A DNA stretch of 64,000 nucleotides from Leptospiraceae bacterium (lineage in GTDB: Bacteria > Spirochaetota > Leptospiria > Turneriellales > Turneriellaceae). The position numbers were made by a program, and so were the translations under genes. Positions 33,891 through 44,080 of this stretch are shown one piece after another. Position 1 is the stretch's first letter. Each line of letters opens with the position of its first letter. The notes beneath the pieces were generated by a model. That model did not search any database and was not told where the DNA came from. It was given only the letters and a program-made list of their open reading frames with translations. The stretch is from NCBI GenBank assembly GCA_025055765.1, contig JANWWS010000049.1, positions 33,908 through 97,907 of the forward strand. The letters run 5' to 3'.

Positions 33891-34982
33891 GTGTTTTCTA
33901 AAAACAAAAGAGAAATCCTACAGCTTTTGCGCAAGGGCGAATACGAAAAAGCCGAGCTCCTTGCACAAGCTCTTGTTGGGGAAAGCGAGGATATATTTTT
34001 TATCAAGAGCTATCTTGCCTTCCTAAAAAAAGAGGATCTCTCTCCTTTTGAAAATTATAAAAAACACTTTCCAGGCTCCCCCTTTGTCATGTATTTTGAA
34101 GCTTATCTTGCCCTTTTAGATGGCCGAGAAGAAGAAGCTCTTTGGCATTACACAAGACTTGTTGATTTAAAGGAAGGCTGGCTTGCCCGTGAACTCATTG
34201 AAAAAGCAAAACAAAAAAATCTCTTAAAATTAGCGCAAACGCAGGACATCTCTTATTTTGTACCATTACCAGAAAGCTCTTCTTTTTTCTCACTTATTTG
34301 GCAAAAAATACGCAAGAGAAGAACTCATACTTTTATTTTAGTTTTCGTACTAATTGTGACTTTGGCCTTTAGCTATCTTTTCTTCAGGGATTATATCCGG
34401 AAAAAAAACGATCCCATAGTATGGGAAAATCTTGATCTGGATGAAGCCGCCCATATATTACCCCAGGGACAGGGCGAAGGGAGGCATTACTATGCAAATC
34501 GCCAAGATTTAAAGCAAGATTTTCTCCTTGCCCGTCAATATCTCCAACAGGGCAAGACAAACCGGGCCCGATATTACCTTCAGCGCATACTGCACTCCAA
34601 TGCGGATTTCCGCAGTCGGCAAAAGGCCAAGATTTTCTTAAATCTCATACCAGAACCAGAGTTTGAGAATTTTTCGGATAACATAGCTGCTAAAGACCTT
34701 TTGGCCGAAAGCTTTTTTTACCTAAACTGCTATTTACTGTGGGAAGGTCTTATGCATACATGGAAAAAAGAAACCGGAGGTTTTCGGGGTAGCCTTGTGG
34801 TTCATGAAAACAATGACGATTATTTTGTGGAAATTTTTTGGCCCCAGAACCCAGAGTCTAGTGACTCTTCCTTAAGTTTCCCCAAATCTCTACCCGCTAA
34901 AGCCTTGGTCTTTGGCCAATTTAAAGGACTTTTAGGAAAACAAAGACTTATTTATTTAGAGGCGCGAGAGGTTCGCTTCTAA
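33891..34982 (+). CDS. TPR-like single-pass membrane protein
   Basis: A 363-residue protein of no named family. Residues 1-135 look like helical TPR-type repeats (REILQLLRKGEYEKAELLAQAL). One membrane segment follows (about 146-166, FILVFVLIVTLAFSYLFF). The C-terminal domain has a second helical-hairpin stretch (LLARQYLQQGKTNRARYYLQRIL). This arrangement suggests a scaffold spanning the inner membrane. The start is GTG at 33891, 7 bases after the EF-P stop, so the two are probably co-transcribed. Confidence 0.65.
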   Translation: MFSKNKREILQLLRKGEYEKAELLAQALVGESEDIFFIKSYLAFLKKEDLSPFENYKKHFPGSPFVMYFEAYLALLDGREEEALWHYTRLVDLKEGWLARELIEKAKQKNLLKLAQTQDISYFVPLPESSSFFSLIWQKIRKRRTHTFILVFVLIVTLAFSYLFFRDYIRKKNDPIVWENLDLDEAAHILPQGQGEGRHYYANRQDLKQDFLLARQYLQQGKTNRARYYLQRILHSNADFRSRQKAKIFLNLIPEPEFENFSDNIAAKDLLAESFFYLNCYLLWEGLMHTWKKETGGFRGSLVVHENNDDYFVEIFWPQNPESSDSSLSFPKSLPAKALVFGQFKGLLGKQRLIYLEAREVRF

Positions 34983-36151
34983 AATGAATGCAAAAACCGC
35001 TTCATGCGCAAAAGCGCCTCTTTAATTTCTTCTAGACTTGTCGCGTAGGAGCAGCGTATGAAGCCCTCCCCAATAGATCCAAAAGCAGTTCCCGGAACAA
35101 CAGCCACATTTTCCCTTTCCAAGAGTTTGGTGGCAAATTCCATCGAAGTTAAGCCTGTGCAGCGGATATCTGCAAAGACATAAAAGGCCCCATCAGGTAA
35201 ATGGCAGACTAGGCCTATCTCATTTAGACCGTGTACAATGGTGTCACGTCGCACACGATAGGCTTCTTTCATTTGATCGCGCTCGGCCAAGGCCTGGCTA
35301 AGAGCAGCTTCTGCCGCAATCTGGCTTAAGGTGGGCGCACAAAGCATCGAAAATTGGTGTACTTTCGTCATAGCTTCAACAATTTCTCTTGGGCCACAGA
35401 CATAACCAAGTCGCCACCCCGTCATAGCAAACGATTTTGAAAAACCACCTAAGAGCAAAGTTCTCTCTTTCATGTCAGGTAAACTTGCTATGGGAATATG
35501 CTTATAGCTATAGGTGAGCTCCCCATAGATTTCATCGGAAATAACCAATAAATTGTGTTGCCTAGCCCACCGGGCCAGCTCTTTTAACTCATCTTGATGA
35601 AAACTCATACCCGTAGGGTTTGCTGGATAGTTTAGTAAAATAATTTTAGGATTTTCGGCCAGGGTTTTTTCTAAACCAGGAAAATCTAGCCGAAAGCCAT
35701 TTTCGGGATTTAAGTTGTAGGGGATAGGCCTCCCTTGAGAAAGCAAAATCATAGGCTCATATGAGACATACCCAGGCTGCGGGTAGAGCACACCATCCCC
35801 CGGGTTGAGACAAGTTCTCAGCGACAAATCCAATGCCTGCGAGACCCCTACGGTGATTAGGATTTCTGTTTTCGGATCATACACAAGGCCATATTCCTGG
35901 TAAAGGTAGCGCGCTATAGCCTGCCTTAAGGATAAAAGCCCCTGGTTTGTTGTATAGTGAGTATAACCTTCTCTTAAGGCAGAAATCGCTTTTTCAATGA
36001 CGGGCTGAGGGCTTACAAAATCAGGCTCCCCAACACCTAAGGATATACAGCCTGGGCGGCTTGCAACTAGGTCAAAAAACTGCCGGATTCCCGAGGGTTT
36101 GAGTTGAAGTACCGTGGCATTGAGGCACTGAGCCCAGCGAGTTTGGGTCAT
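34979..36151 (-). CDS. PLP-dependent class I/II aminotransferase
   Basis: A 390-residue fold-type I enzyme. The PLP lysine is in GGFSKSFAMTGWRLGY; the Asn of NYPANPTG, Asp-Glu of ISDEIYGELTY and the substrate-carboxylate Arg in FIRCSYA are also visible. It is closest in pattern to the aspartate/aromatic aminotransferase I-alpha subgroup. The exact amino donor is unknown. The ATG overlaps the pgk stop by 4 bases, coupling it to glycolysis. Confidence 0.9.
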   Translation of the reverse strand: MTQTRWAQCLNATVLQLKPSGIRQFFDLVASRPGCISLGVGEPDFVSPQPVIEKAISALREGYTHYTTNQGLLSLRQAIARYLYQEYGLVYDPKTEILITVGVSQALDLSLRTCLNPGDGVLYPQPGYVSYEPMILLSQGRPIPYNLNPENGFRLDFPGLEKTLAENPKIILLNYPANPTGMSFHQDELKELARWARQHNLLVISDEIYGELTYSYKHIPIASLPDMKERTLLLGGFSKSFAMTGWRLGYVCGPREIVEAMTKVHQFSMLCAPTLSQIAAEAALSQALAERDQMKEAYRVRRDTIVHGLNEIGLVCHLPDGAFYVFADIRCTGLTSMEFATKLLERENVAVVPGTAFGSIGEGFIRCSYATSLEEIKEALLRMKRFLHSF

Positions 36152-37356
36152 GATGTTTGCAAGAGGACCTCAACACCAGGCAGTTTCTTTCCTTCTAAGT
36201 ATTCAAGGGTGGCTCCACCCCCTGTCGAGACGTGGGTCATCTTGTGTGCTACCTTGGCCATTTTCACCGCGTAGGCAGAATCACCTCCCCCCACAACAGT
36301 GGTCCCCTTAACCTTAGCCATGGCCTTAGCTATGGCTATAGTACCCTTGGCAAAGCGCTCCATTTCAAAGACCCCCATGGGTCCATTCCACAAGACTGTC
36401 TTTGCTTTTTTAATTATGGCAGTATATCTGTCTATTGTCTTGGGACCAATATCCATCCCCATATATAGTGGGGGGATGTTTTTGTCGTTTGTCTTTTTAG
36501 CCTTAGCCTTGGCCGAAAACTCGTTTGCCACAATGTGGTCTTCTGGTAAAAGAAGGTCTTTTTGCAAAAAAGAAGCTTTATCCATAATTTGAAAGGCTTG
36601 GCTTAAAAACTCATTTTCCACCATAGAGTTGCCTATCTCAATAGCCCGTGATTTAAGAAAGGTATAAGCCATTGCTCCACCAATAAGGAGGCTATCTACT
36701 TTCGGCAGAAGGTTCTCTAATACACTAATTTTCGTGGATATTTTAGCACCGCCAATTACCGCCACAAATGGTCTCTCGGCTCGAGTAAGTATTTGATCTA
36801 AGACCTCAATTTCTTTTTTTAACAAAAACCCCGCATAGCAAGGCAAGATTTTGGCGCATTCATAAATAGAAGCATGTGCCCTATGTGCTGCTCCAAATGC
36901 GTCATTGACATAGGCGTCAAGCCCTTGACAGAGTTTTTGGGCAAAGGCGTGGCGAACTTTCTCATCCTTCGATGTCTCTTCTTCATGAAAACGCACATTT
37001 TCTAGTACTAAGATTTCCCCTGCCTTCAGCTCCGCCTTTTTTTGTTGGGCTTCCCCCCCCACAATGTCTGGCACAAAAAATATCGGGGTTTTTTTTAGAT
37101 AAGCCTTTAGTTTTTCAGCCACCTTCGCTAACGAAAGGGATTTGTCAGCTCCCTTTGGCCGGCCCAAGTGAGAAACAAGTACGAGAGCTGCGTTAGCTTG
37201 TAGCAGGTACTCCAGGGTAGGTAAGCTAGCAACTATGCGAGTGTCATCGCTAATTTCCCCCGTGTCTTTGTCTAAAGGGACATTAAAATCGACCCGCACT
37301 AAAATTTTTTTGCCTTGAGCCTTGAGGGCTTCAAGGGAGGGAAGCCTTGTTGACAT
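36148..37356 (-). CDS. pgk: Phosphoglycerate kinase
   Basis: The 402-residue glycolytic enzyme has the signature KKILVRVDFNVPLD at the N-terminus, the SHLGRPKG block, and the C-terminal GGGDSAYAVKMA and HVSTGGGATLEYLEGK loops. It makes ATP from 1,3-bisphosphoglycerate. Length is normal. The usual partner gap is not adjacent; an aminotransferase gene overlaps it downstream. Confidence 0.97.
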   Translation of the reverse strand: MSTRLPSLEALKAQGKKILVRVDFNVPLDKDTGEISDDTRIVASLPTLEYLLQANAALVLVSHLGRPKGADKSLSLAKVAEKLKAYLKKTPIFFVPDIVGGEAQQKKAELKAGEILVLENVRFHEEETSKDEKVRHAFAQKLCQGLDAYVNDAFGAAHRAHASIYECAKILPCYAGFLLKKEIEVLDQILTRAERPFVAVIGGAKISTKISVLENLLPKVDSLLIGGAMAYTFLKSRAIEIGNSMVENEFLSQAFQIMDKASFLQKDLLLPEDHIVANEFSAKAKAKKTNDKNIPPLYMGMDIGPKTIDRYTAIIKKAKTVLWNGPMGVFEMERFAKGTIAIAKAMAKVKGTTVVGGGDSAYAVKMAKVAHKMTHVSTGGGATLEYLEGKKLPGVEVLLQTS

Positions 37357-37450
37357 GCATACCTTAGAGAGGACATGTAACTTACGGTAAACAACTTTTT
37401 CTCTTTACAACTTAATATCTCTGCGAGAGAGATTTCTCCAAGAAGAACAC

Positions 37451-38356
37451 ATGATAGTACATATTTTATCAAATTCAAGGTCGCTCTACAGCACTCGCAG
37501 GCTCTTCGAGGAAGCCTTTAAGCGTGGCCATAAGGTACGCGTTTATCCGCCCGTGAATCTAGCTCTTTTTATTGATAAAAATGTCACCCAGGTTTTTTTC
37601 CAAAGAGAAGCTCTTTCTCGTCCGGATGTGGTAATCCCGAGGCTTGGTCAAAAAAAACCAAATTATACTCTTGCTGTGCTACGCCAATTTGAAATGATGG
37701 GCGTGGCCACACTTAACGGCTCACAAGCTATGGGCCGTTGCCGAGATAAGCTACGCACCTTACAAATTCTCGCCCAACACAACATACCGGTACCGAAGAC
37801 TTTTTTTTTAGATTCTCTCTCTGATATAGAGTTGGCTATTGAAATGGTAGGGGGCCCGCCCCTGATAATTAAATTGCCAGAGGGTAGTCAAGGAATGGGC
37901 GTGATGCTTGCGGAAACCGTACCCTCGGCTCGCTCCATTCTCGAAGCACTATTAAATCAAGGCCTTCACGTATTGGTGCAGGAGTTTATTGCTGAATCAA
38001 GAGGTAGTGACATTCGTGTAATTATATTGGGCGGAAAGATGATTGCCGCCATGAGGCGTATTTCCTTAAGTAATGATTTTCGCTCAAATGTGCACCGAGG
38101 AGCTAGTACAGAAAAGGTAAATCTCTCCTATGAGGCTCGGCGCACCGCGCAACAGGCAAGCCGCATTTTAGGACTGCAGTTCGCCGGTGTGGATGTCATG
38201 GAAAGCCACAGAGGACCTCTTGTGCTTGAGGTAAATCCCTCACCGGGACTTGAGGGTATTGAAAACGCAAGCGGCGTAAATGTCGCCTTAGCTGTCATCG
38301 AATACCTTGAAAAGCTACACCGACTGCAACAAGTGCGCGATTCGGTTGGCTATTGA
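37451..38356 (+). CDS. rimK: RimK-type ATP-grasp ligase
   Basis: The 301-residue protein has the RimK N-terminal domain, the ATP-grasp core (PLIIKLPEGSQGMGVML) and metal-binding VLEVNPSPGLEGIE. In E. coli RimK adds glutamates to the C-terminus of ribosomal protein S6; relatives make cofactor or peptide tails. Which substrate is used here cannot be told. The ATG follows AAGAAG. Its 3' end overlaps the convergent TPR gene by 7 bases. Confidence 0.88.
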   Translation: MIVHILSNSRSLYSTRRLFEEAFKRGHKVRVYPPVNLALFIDKNVTQVFFQREALSRPDVVIPRLGQKKPNYTLAVLRQFEMMGVATLNGSQAMGRCRDKLRTLQILAQHNIPVPKTFFLDSLSDIELAIEMVGGPPLIIKLPEGSQGMGVMLAETVPSARSILEALLNQGLHVLVQEFIAESRGSDIRVIILGGKMIAAMRRISLSNDFRSNVHRGASTEKVNLSYEARRTAQQASRILGLQFAGVDVMESHRGPLVLEVNPSPGLEGIENASGVNVALAVIEYLEKLHRLQQVRDSVGY

Positions 38357-41235
38357 GTTAATTCTTTTAAATAGGCACTTTGAGGAAAAGCCTCCTCAAG
38401 CTTGCGGATATAACTTTGAGCTTCGTTACGCCTACCTAAACGCTGGAGAGAAAGGGCTGCCCGATACAGGGCTTTCTCGTAGAGTCTCTCATCGGCACTA
38501 TAAAGATAGGTAATGCGAGCATACTCCCGACTTGCTTTTTCATAGTCCCCCCTTTCAAAATAAATTTCGCCCATATGAAAAGTCGCATCCTTAGCTAGGG
38601 GGCTTTCTCCTTGGCCTGCCACCTGGCGAAAAAGCTCTAGAGCCTGAGTAAAGTCCTTCTCACGAAAATAAGAGAGGGCGGTATAATAGCGTACCTGAGC
38701 TGCATATTCTTTGCTCGCACCAAGTGGCTGCAAAATTTTACGCGCCTGCGCTGGATTTCCAGCCATAATGTAAAGCTCTGCTTCCTTAATTTGTACATCC
38801 GCGGGCAAATTTTGGCTTTTGGGTAAATCACGGCGATAGCTTGTCAAAAAATCAAGTGCAGCTACAGGATTTTGCTCTTTTTCGTAGCTTTCAAGAATGG
38901 CAAGCAAAATACGGCTTAGGTAAATCCGTTTTTCCTCATCGCGCACCTTAAGCAAAGGTAAAAGAATATCCCGGGCTTGTTCATAATCCCCACTTTCCTG
39001 ATAGAGGGCTGATTTTTCCAAGAGGGCCTCTGCTCTTTCACTAAAAGATTGAGAATTTTCCTCTAAGCGAGCCAGCCATAATTTAGCTTCTTCGATATTT
39101 TTCTTTTTGCGATAAAAAAAAGCCATTTCCCGATATATGTCTTTTAAATAGGTGGAGCGTGCATTGATGGTCTCTAGTTTTTGTACGGCATCCCGCGCTC
39201 TTGTGGGATCTTCTATTTTTAAATGTACTTGCACGAGTTGGTAATAAGCCTCCTCAAGCATATCGGATTTTGGGTGGAGGGCTACAAATTCCTCAAAGTA
39301 AAGTCTTGCTTTTAAATACTGCTTTTGTGCTACCAACGCTTTCCCTAGGTCAAAGGCTGCTTTTTCTTTCCATGGCGTTTCTTCTTTATCAGATGCAAGC
39401 TCGGCAAAGAGTTTCTCTGCTTGGTTAAACTGATTTAGTCGCATGTGGGACCAGGCTGCAAAATAAAGTGCCTCCTGCCTCCTTTTCCCTTGGGGGTATT
39501 TTTGCTGGTATTCTTGAAATAACGTAAGCGCCTCGCGGTATTGCTGCTGTCGGTAGCGAATCCAGGCTAACTGAAAGCGTGCCTCTTGCGATTCTTGTGG
39601 GAAATTTTTCTCATAAGCTAAAATCTTTTCGTTTTCTTGATAGGCTTCATTAAATTCCCGCAAATTAAAAAGAGCCGCCGCCGTGGCTTGATGTGATTTT
39701 ACCTTTTCGGCCTCCGTTTTTGCCAAGGAAGTAGCTTTGCGGAATTCCTCAAGAGCACGGGCATATTGCTTTAATTCGAAGTAACACCAACCTACACCTA
39801 AAGTCGCATCAAAGTGGCGGCGGTCACTGCCTGGTAATCTCAAGACGCGGCGATAATGCTGCAAGGCCTCATCGTAATTTTTTAACGCAAAAGCAATCTC
39901 CCCCTTTAAGTAATAGGCATCTTTGCGGTAGTTTTCCTCGCTATAGCGCTTGAGTAGGCTATCTAAGATATCGCTTGCTTCTTTATAGGCTTTTTGGCGA
40001 AATTTTGCTTGTGCTAGGAGGTAGAGAATTTCCGCGCCCGCTGGATTTTCTCCTAACTCACGCAACAGTGCTTCATATTCCACGCAAGCCTCTTGAAACT
40101 TATTTTCCATGTAAAGCAGGTCTGCTTTCTTGCGCCAAATACTAAGCTTGTTTGCTTTTGGTATTTTCTCCGACCTCAGCAGCATGTTGAAATATCTCAC
40201 AGCTGCCTCGCTCTTACCTTGCCGACGCATCATGTCGGCTAGTAGCTCTCCTGAAGGAGTGAAGTACTCACTTTGGGGGTAATTTTCTATCACTTGGCGT
40301 AAATAAGCTTCCGCCTCTTCTGGGTTCGTCTCTTTTTTTAATTCTCCTAAGCGAAAGTATACGGCATCCATTTTAGTATAGCGTGGGTACTTTTGTAACA
40401 AAGTCTCTAAATGAGAGATGGCCTTGGCATTATCGTTTTGTCTATGGGAGATGAGTGCCAACAAATAGTGCGCCTCAGCTGCTGAAAAAGACTCTGGGTA
40501 TTGCTGGGTAGTTTTGACTAGCTCTCTTTGCGCCTCCTCCCATTTTTCCTCGGCGTAATAGCTGCGACCCAAATGAAAACTTGCTTCACTTGCTTGCTCC
40601 GAGTTCGGGTATTTTAAAAAAATACCCTCAAACTCCCGCCTGGCCCTGGGAAAATCCTTTAAATTAAAATACGCCATGCCTAGCTGCAGCATAGCCGAGG
40701 GAGCCACTTTACTTTCGGGAAATTTCTCCAACACCCTTTGAAACTCGCCTATTGCTTCTTCATAGCGACCCTGTTCTTGAAAAATAAAACCCATTGTGTG
40801 CAAAGCCTCCGCTACTAGCGGATGTTCCCCGTAGCGGCGCACAAAGGCATGGTGGGCTTCCAAAGCATTTTTATAGTCTTTAAGGTAGTAATAAGACTCG
40901 CCAATGTAAAACTGAGCTCGTACGGCATATGGAGACACGGGGTAGTCTCGAAGGAAGGCTCGCAATTCAAAAACAGCAGATTTGTACTCTTCTTCGTAGA
41001 AATAGGTAAGAGCATGGTAGTAATGAGCATCATCCCCATACTCCCCCATGGGATCGCGATGGATGATTTCCTGAAATAAAAGCCGTGCAGAGTAGTAGTT
41101 TTTTTCTCGAAAAGCTTCTACGGCTGCTTTATAAGTTTTTTCGGCGGAGAAAAACTGAGCACAAAGTACCTTAGTCCATAAGGCCAAAATAATTAGCTTT
41201 GTGAAATTAAAGGATATATCTCGCCAAATTTTCAT
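38350..41235 (-). CDS. Large exported TPR-repeat protein
   Basis: A 961-residue protein with an N-terminal signal (about residues 10-26, TKLIILALWTKVLCAQ) and then more than 20 tetratricopeptide repeats covering nearly the whole chain, for example YEEAIGEFQRVLEKFPESKVAPSAMLQLG. Tol-Pal system YbgF-like repeats are numerous. It is probably a periplasmic scaffold. It overlaps the end of hslU by 29 bases and closes the long sigma-topA-xer-hslVU run. Confidence 0.82.
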   Translation of the reverse strand: MKIWRDISFNFTKLIILALWTKVLCAQFFSAEKTYKAAVEAFREKNYYSARLLFQEIIHRDPMGEYGDDAHYYHALTYFYEEEYKSAVFELRAFLRDYPVSPYAVRAQFYIGESYYYLKDYKNALEAHHAFVRRYGEHPLVAEALHTMGFIFQEQGRYEEAIGEFQRVLEKFPESKVAPSAMLQLGMAYFNLKDFPRARREFEGIFLKYPNSEQASEASFHLGRSYYAEEKWEEAQRELVKTTQQYPESFSAAEAHYLLALISHRQNDNAKAISHLETLLQKYPRYTKMDAVYFRLGELKKETNPEEAEAYLRQVIENYPQSEYFTPSGELLADMMRRQGKSEAAVRYFNMLLRSEKIPKANKLSIWRKKADLLYMENKFQEACVEYEALLRELGENPAGAEILYLLAQAKFRQKAYKEASDILDSLLKRYSEENYRKDAYYLKGEIAFALKNYDEALQHYRRVLRLPGSDRRHFDATLGVGWCYFELKQYARALEEFRKATSLAKTEAEKVKSHQATAAALFNLREFNEAYQENEKILAYEKNFPQESQEARFQLAWIRYRQQQYREALTLFQEYQQKYPQGKRRQEALYFAAWSHMRLNQFNQAEKLFAELASDKEETPWKEKAAFDLGKALVAQKQYLKARLYFEEFVALHPKSDMLEEAYYQLVQVHLKIEDPTRARDAVQKLETINARSTYLKDIYREMAFFYRKKKNIEEAKLWLARLEENSQSFSERAEALLEKSALYQESGDYEQARDILLPLLKVRDEEKRIYLSRILLAILESYEKEQNPVAALDFLTSYRRDLPKSQNLPADVQIKEAELYIMAGNPAQARKILQPLGASKEYAAQVRYYTALSYFREKDFTQALELFRQVAGQGESPLAKDATFHMGEIYFERGDYEKASREYARITYLYSADERLYEKALYRAALSLQRLGRRNEAQSYIRKLEEAFPQSAYLKELTQ

Positions 41236-42553
41236 CTTTTAATATATGCTCAAGCTGCTTGCGCACATAAAGAGCATCAATGATAACTTCACGGTTACGG
41301 TAATCTTCTGGGGAAAAAGAAATATCTTCTAGTAATTTTTCCATTATAGTGTGAAGCCGCCGTGCCCCAATATTTTCTTGTCTTTCATTCATGGTCACAG
41401 CAATTTCCGCAATGGCCTCATAACCATCATGGGTGAAATTCAAAGCAATTCCTTCGGTAGACAAAAGAGCTTGGTACTGCTTGCTTAATGCATTGCGGGG
41501 ATTTTGCAAGATCTTCACATAATCTTCTTTTGTCAAGGGATGTAGCTCTACTCTAATGGGAAAACGACCTTGAAGTTCGGGAATGAGATCAGAGACACGG
41601 GAAATATGAAAGGCGCCAGCTGCAATAAATAGAATATGGTCTGTGCGCACAGGACCCTGTCGGGTATTCACGGTAGTTCCCTCAACAAGGGGCAAGATAT
41701 CTCTCTGAACCCCCTCTCTTGATACATCAGGTCCTGAACGGTATTCTCCCCTAGCTATTTTATCAATTTCATCAATAAAAATAATACCTCTCTGTTCCGT
41801 AAGCTGTATTGCCTCTTGCCTCATTTTTTCATGGTCTAGCAAGGCATCGGTTTCTTCCGCAATGATGAGTTTTCTTGCCTGAGCCACCGTCATTTTCTTT
41901 GTTTCTTTTTTGCGCGGCAAAATATCACCTAAGACATTTTGCATTTGGTGCTCCAACTCCTCAAGACCTGGCACCGCCATTATTTGTAAAAAAGGCATAG
42001 CAGATCCTTGAGTGCGCACCTCAATTTCGCGATCATCGAGAGCATTATTGCGGTATTTTTTTCGTAAAACTTCCTTTAGGTTTTTCTCCTCCTCCGTTAA
42101 ATAGCTGTCCTGACGAAAACGCTCTTCCACATCCCTGCCCTTGACTAAAATGTTGAGGATGCGTTCTTCCGCTTTTTTCTCTGCTTTCTCGCGCACCTTT
42201 TCTTCATGTTCTTGGCGGACCATTTTCATGGCTACCGCCAAAAGGTCGCGCACCATACTTTCTACATCGCGTCCTACATAACCCACTTCTGTATATTTTG
42301 TGGCCTCTACTTTTATAAATGGGGCTTTTGCAAGTTTTGCAAGCCGACGCGCAATTTCTGTTTTACCCACGCCTGTAGGCCCAATCATGATTATGTTTTT
42401 GGGATGGATTTCCTCTTTTAATGGGTCATCCCCCAATTCCAGGCGGCGCATGCGGTTGCGCAAGGCAATGGCTACTGCCCTTTTCGCCTCTTGCTGACCA
42501 ATAATAAATTCATCAAGATAAGCAACTATCTCTTTGGGGGTCGGTCCTTCCAT
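41207..42553 (-). CDS. hslU: HslU ATPase of the HslUV protease
   Basis: A 448-residue AAA+ unfoldase with Walker A GPTGVGKTE, Walker B IIFIDEIDKIA, the GYVGRDVE pore loop and the C-terminal tail ending NLARYIL, which docks into HslV. It unfolds proteins for the HslV chamber. The start follows the hslV stop by 22 bases, with no strong ribosome binding site. Confidence 0.97.
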   Translation of the reverse strand: MEGPTPKEIVAYLDEFIIGQQEAKRAVAIALRNRMRRLELGDDPLKEEIHPKNIIMIGPTGVGKTEIARRLAKLAKAPFIKVEATKYTEVGYVGRDVESMVRDLLAVAMKMVRQEHEEKVREKAEKKAEERILNILVKGRDVEERFRQDSYLTEEEKNLKEVLRKKYRNNALDDREIEVRTQGSAMPFLQIMAVPGLEELEHQMQNVLGDILPRKKETKKMTVAQARKLIIAEETDALLDHEKMRQEAIQLTEQRGIIFIDEIDKIARGEYRSGPDVSREGVQRDILPLVEGTTVNTRQGPVRTDHILFIAAGAFHISRVSDLIPELQGRFPIRVELHPLTKEDYVKILQNPRNALSKQYQALLSTEGIALNFTHDGYEAIAEIAVTMNERQENIGARRLHTIMEKLLEDISFSPEDYRNREVIIDALYVRKQLEHILKDENLARYIL

Positions 42554-42575
42554 AGTGGGTAATCGTTATATCGCC

Positions 42576-43106
42576 TTACAGCTCTTCAACTGAAATCTTG
42601 TCGTTCGTGTATATACAGATACCCGCTGCTATCTTCAGCGATGCCTCGACTATTTCACGAGGAGAAAGGGATGTGTACTGCAAAAGCGCCCGCGCAGCAG
42701 CTAGGGCGTAATTTCCACCACTGCCAATAGCCACGACCCCGTCCTCCGGCTCAATGACATCACCATTTCCTGTCAGCAAGAGCAGGTTCTGATTGTCCGC
42801 TACAATCATCATGGCTTCCAGTCGCCGCAGGTATTTATCGGTGCGCCAGTCTTTAGCTAGTTCCACCGCCGCACGCATGAGATTCCCCCCGTAGGAGTTA
42901 AGCTTTGCTTCAAATTTTTCCAGCAATGCCATAGCATCAGCAGTAGCTCCTGCAAAGCCCGTTAAAACCTTGTCGTGATAAATCCGACGTACCTTTAGCG
43001 CATTGCTTTTAAGCACAGTACTACCTGCACTCACCTGACCATCGGCTGCAATGGCCGTTTTTCCATCCTTCCTTACCGCAATTACTGTCGTCCCATGATA
43101 TTTCAT
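42576..43106 (-). CDS. hslV: HslV proteolytic subunit
   Basis: The 176-residue threonine peptidase has a five-residue propeptide (MKYHG) before the catalytic TTVIAVR, so autoprocessing should expose Thr6. The [13 protein letters not shown] and [14 protein letters not shown] blocks are typical. Short propeptides of this kind are known in Thermotoga and Bacillus (CodW) rather than in E. coli. It lies two bases after xer and upstream of hslU. Confidence 0.96.
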   Translation of the reverse strand: MKYHGTTVIAVRKDGKTAIAADGQVSAGSTVLKSNALKVRRIYHDKVLTGFAGATADAMALLEKFEAKLNSYGGNLMRAAVELAKDWRTDKYLRRLEAMMIVADNQNLLLLTGNGDVIEPEDGVVAIGSGGNYALAAARALLQYTSLSPREIVEASLKIAAGICIYTNDKISVEEL

Positions 43107-43108
43107 AA

Positions 43109-44080
43109 TTATAATTTAGCAGCAAGAGAATCGGGCGACTTTTTTCGCCCATGGGGATGGCAGCTGCGGTAAATTTCTTGCAGTCTTTCTTGAGCCACAG
43201 CTAAATAACGTTGGGTCGTAGATAAAGAGCTGTGACCAAGCATTTCCTGTACATGGCGGATGTCAGCACCAGCATTTAAGAGATCGGTAGCAAAGGCATG
43301 GCGAAAAGAGTGAGGGGTATAGTGCCTTGCTATGTTGAGATATAGCCTCCTGCGTCTTAATATAAGAGCTGCTCCTGTACGAGTAAGGGCCCCTCCGTGG
43401 GCATTTACAAAAAGAGCCTCGGTATTTTTTTGCTTTACCAGGAGGGGCCGCACTCTTAGGTAGGCACCAAGCGCTTCCTTTGCCTTTTCCCCTAAAAAGA
43501 CAATCCTTTCTTTACCACCTTTTCCAAAGACTTTTAACGAGGAAACTATGCCTTCCCCATCCATAATGTCACTTATTTTCACATGAAGGGCCTCGCTAAT
43601 GCGCATCCCGGTAGAGTAGCACGTTTCGAAAAGCGCCCTGTCTCGTAGTTGTAGAAGATTTTTCTGCATGGTCTTGTCTTCCAAAAGGCGTGACATATCG
43701 ATAGGCAAAACAGGTCTAGGCAGAGGGCGCCGCCATTTTGCTACCCGGACCCAGCGCATGGGATTTTCTTCTAAGAGTTTTCTTTTCTCTAAAAAAGAAA
43801 AAAAACTTCTAAGGCTAGCTATCTTTCTTGCTTGGCTTGAGCGAATTATTTTTTGCGCCTTGCGGCTACGCCTTATCGCAAACTCGCTGTTAAGCCAAGC
43901 ATAGACTGTTTCCGTTGAAAACTCTTGCAAGTCTTTTTTCTTTAAGTAATCTAGAAATTGTCTTACATCCCTAAGATACGCACTTCGTGTGTTAGGTGGG
44001 TAGCTTTTTTCGCAAGCCAAATACTGGTCATATAATTCAAGATAGCCTTCCTTAAGCTGACTCACTTTGCTCATCCACAT
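43109..44080 (-). CDS. xerC: XerC/CodV-like tyrosine recombinase
   Basis: The 323-residue recombinase has an N-terminal SAM-like DNA-binding domain and the catalytic set R (TGMRISEAL), K (GKGGKER), HxxR ([12 protein letters not shown]), H ([12 protein letters not shown]) and the nucleophile Tyr. Its place between topA and hslV is the same as Bacillus codV, so chromosome dimer resolution is likely rather than phage integration. The ATG has GGGGAGGAG and overlaps topA by 29 bases. Confidence 0.92.
   Translation of the reverse strand: MWMSKVSQLKEGYLELYDQYLACEKSYPPNTRSAYLRDVRQFLDYLKKKDLQEFSTETVYAWLNSEFAIRRSRKAQKIIRSSQARKIASLRSFFSFLEKRKLLEENPMRWVRVAKWRRPLPRPVLPIDMSRLLEDKTMQKNLLQLRDRALFETCYSTGMRISEALHVKISDIMDGEGIVSSLKVFGKGGKERIVFLGEKAKEALGAYLRVRPLLVKQKNTEALFVNAHGGALTRTGAALILRRRRLYLNIARHYTPHSFRHAFATDLLNAGADIRHVQEMLGHSSLSTTQRYLAVAQERLQEIYRSCHPHGRKKSPDSLAAKL

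Noticed and set aside
43109..44080. Phage or integron integrase
   Set aside because: The tyrosine recombinase sits in the topA-xer-hslVU order known for CodV/XerC; no attachment sites or phage genes are nearby.
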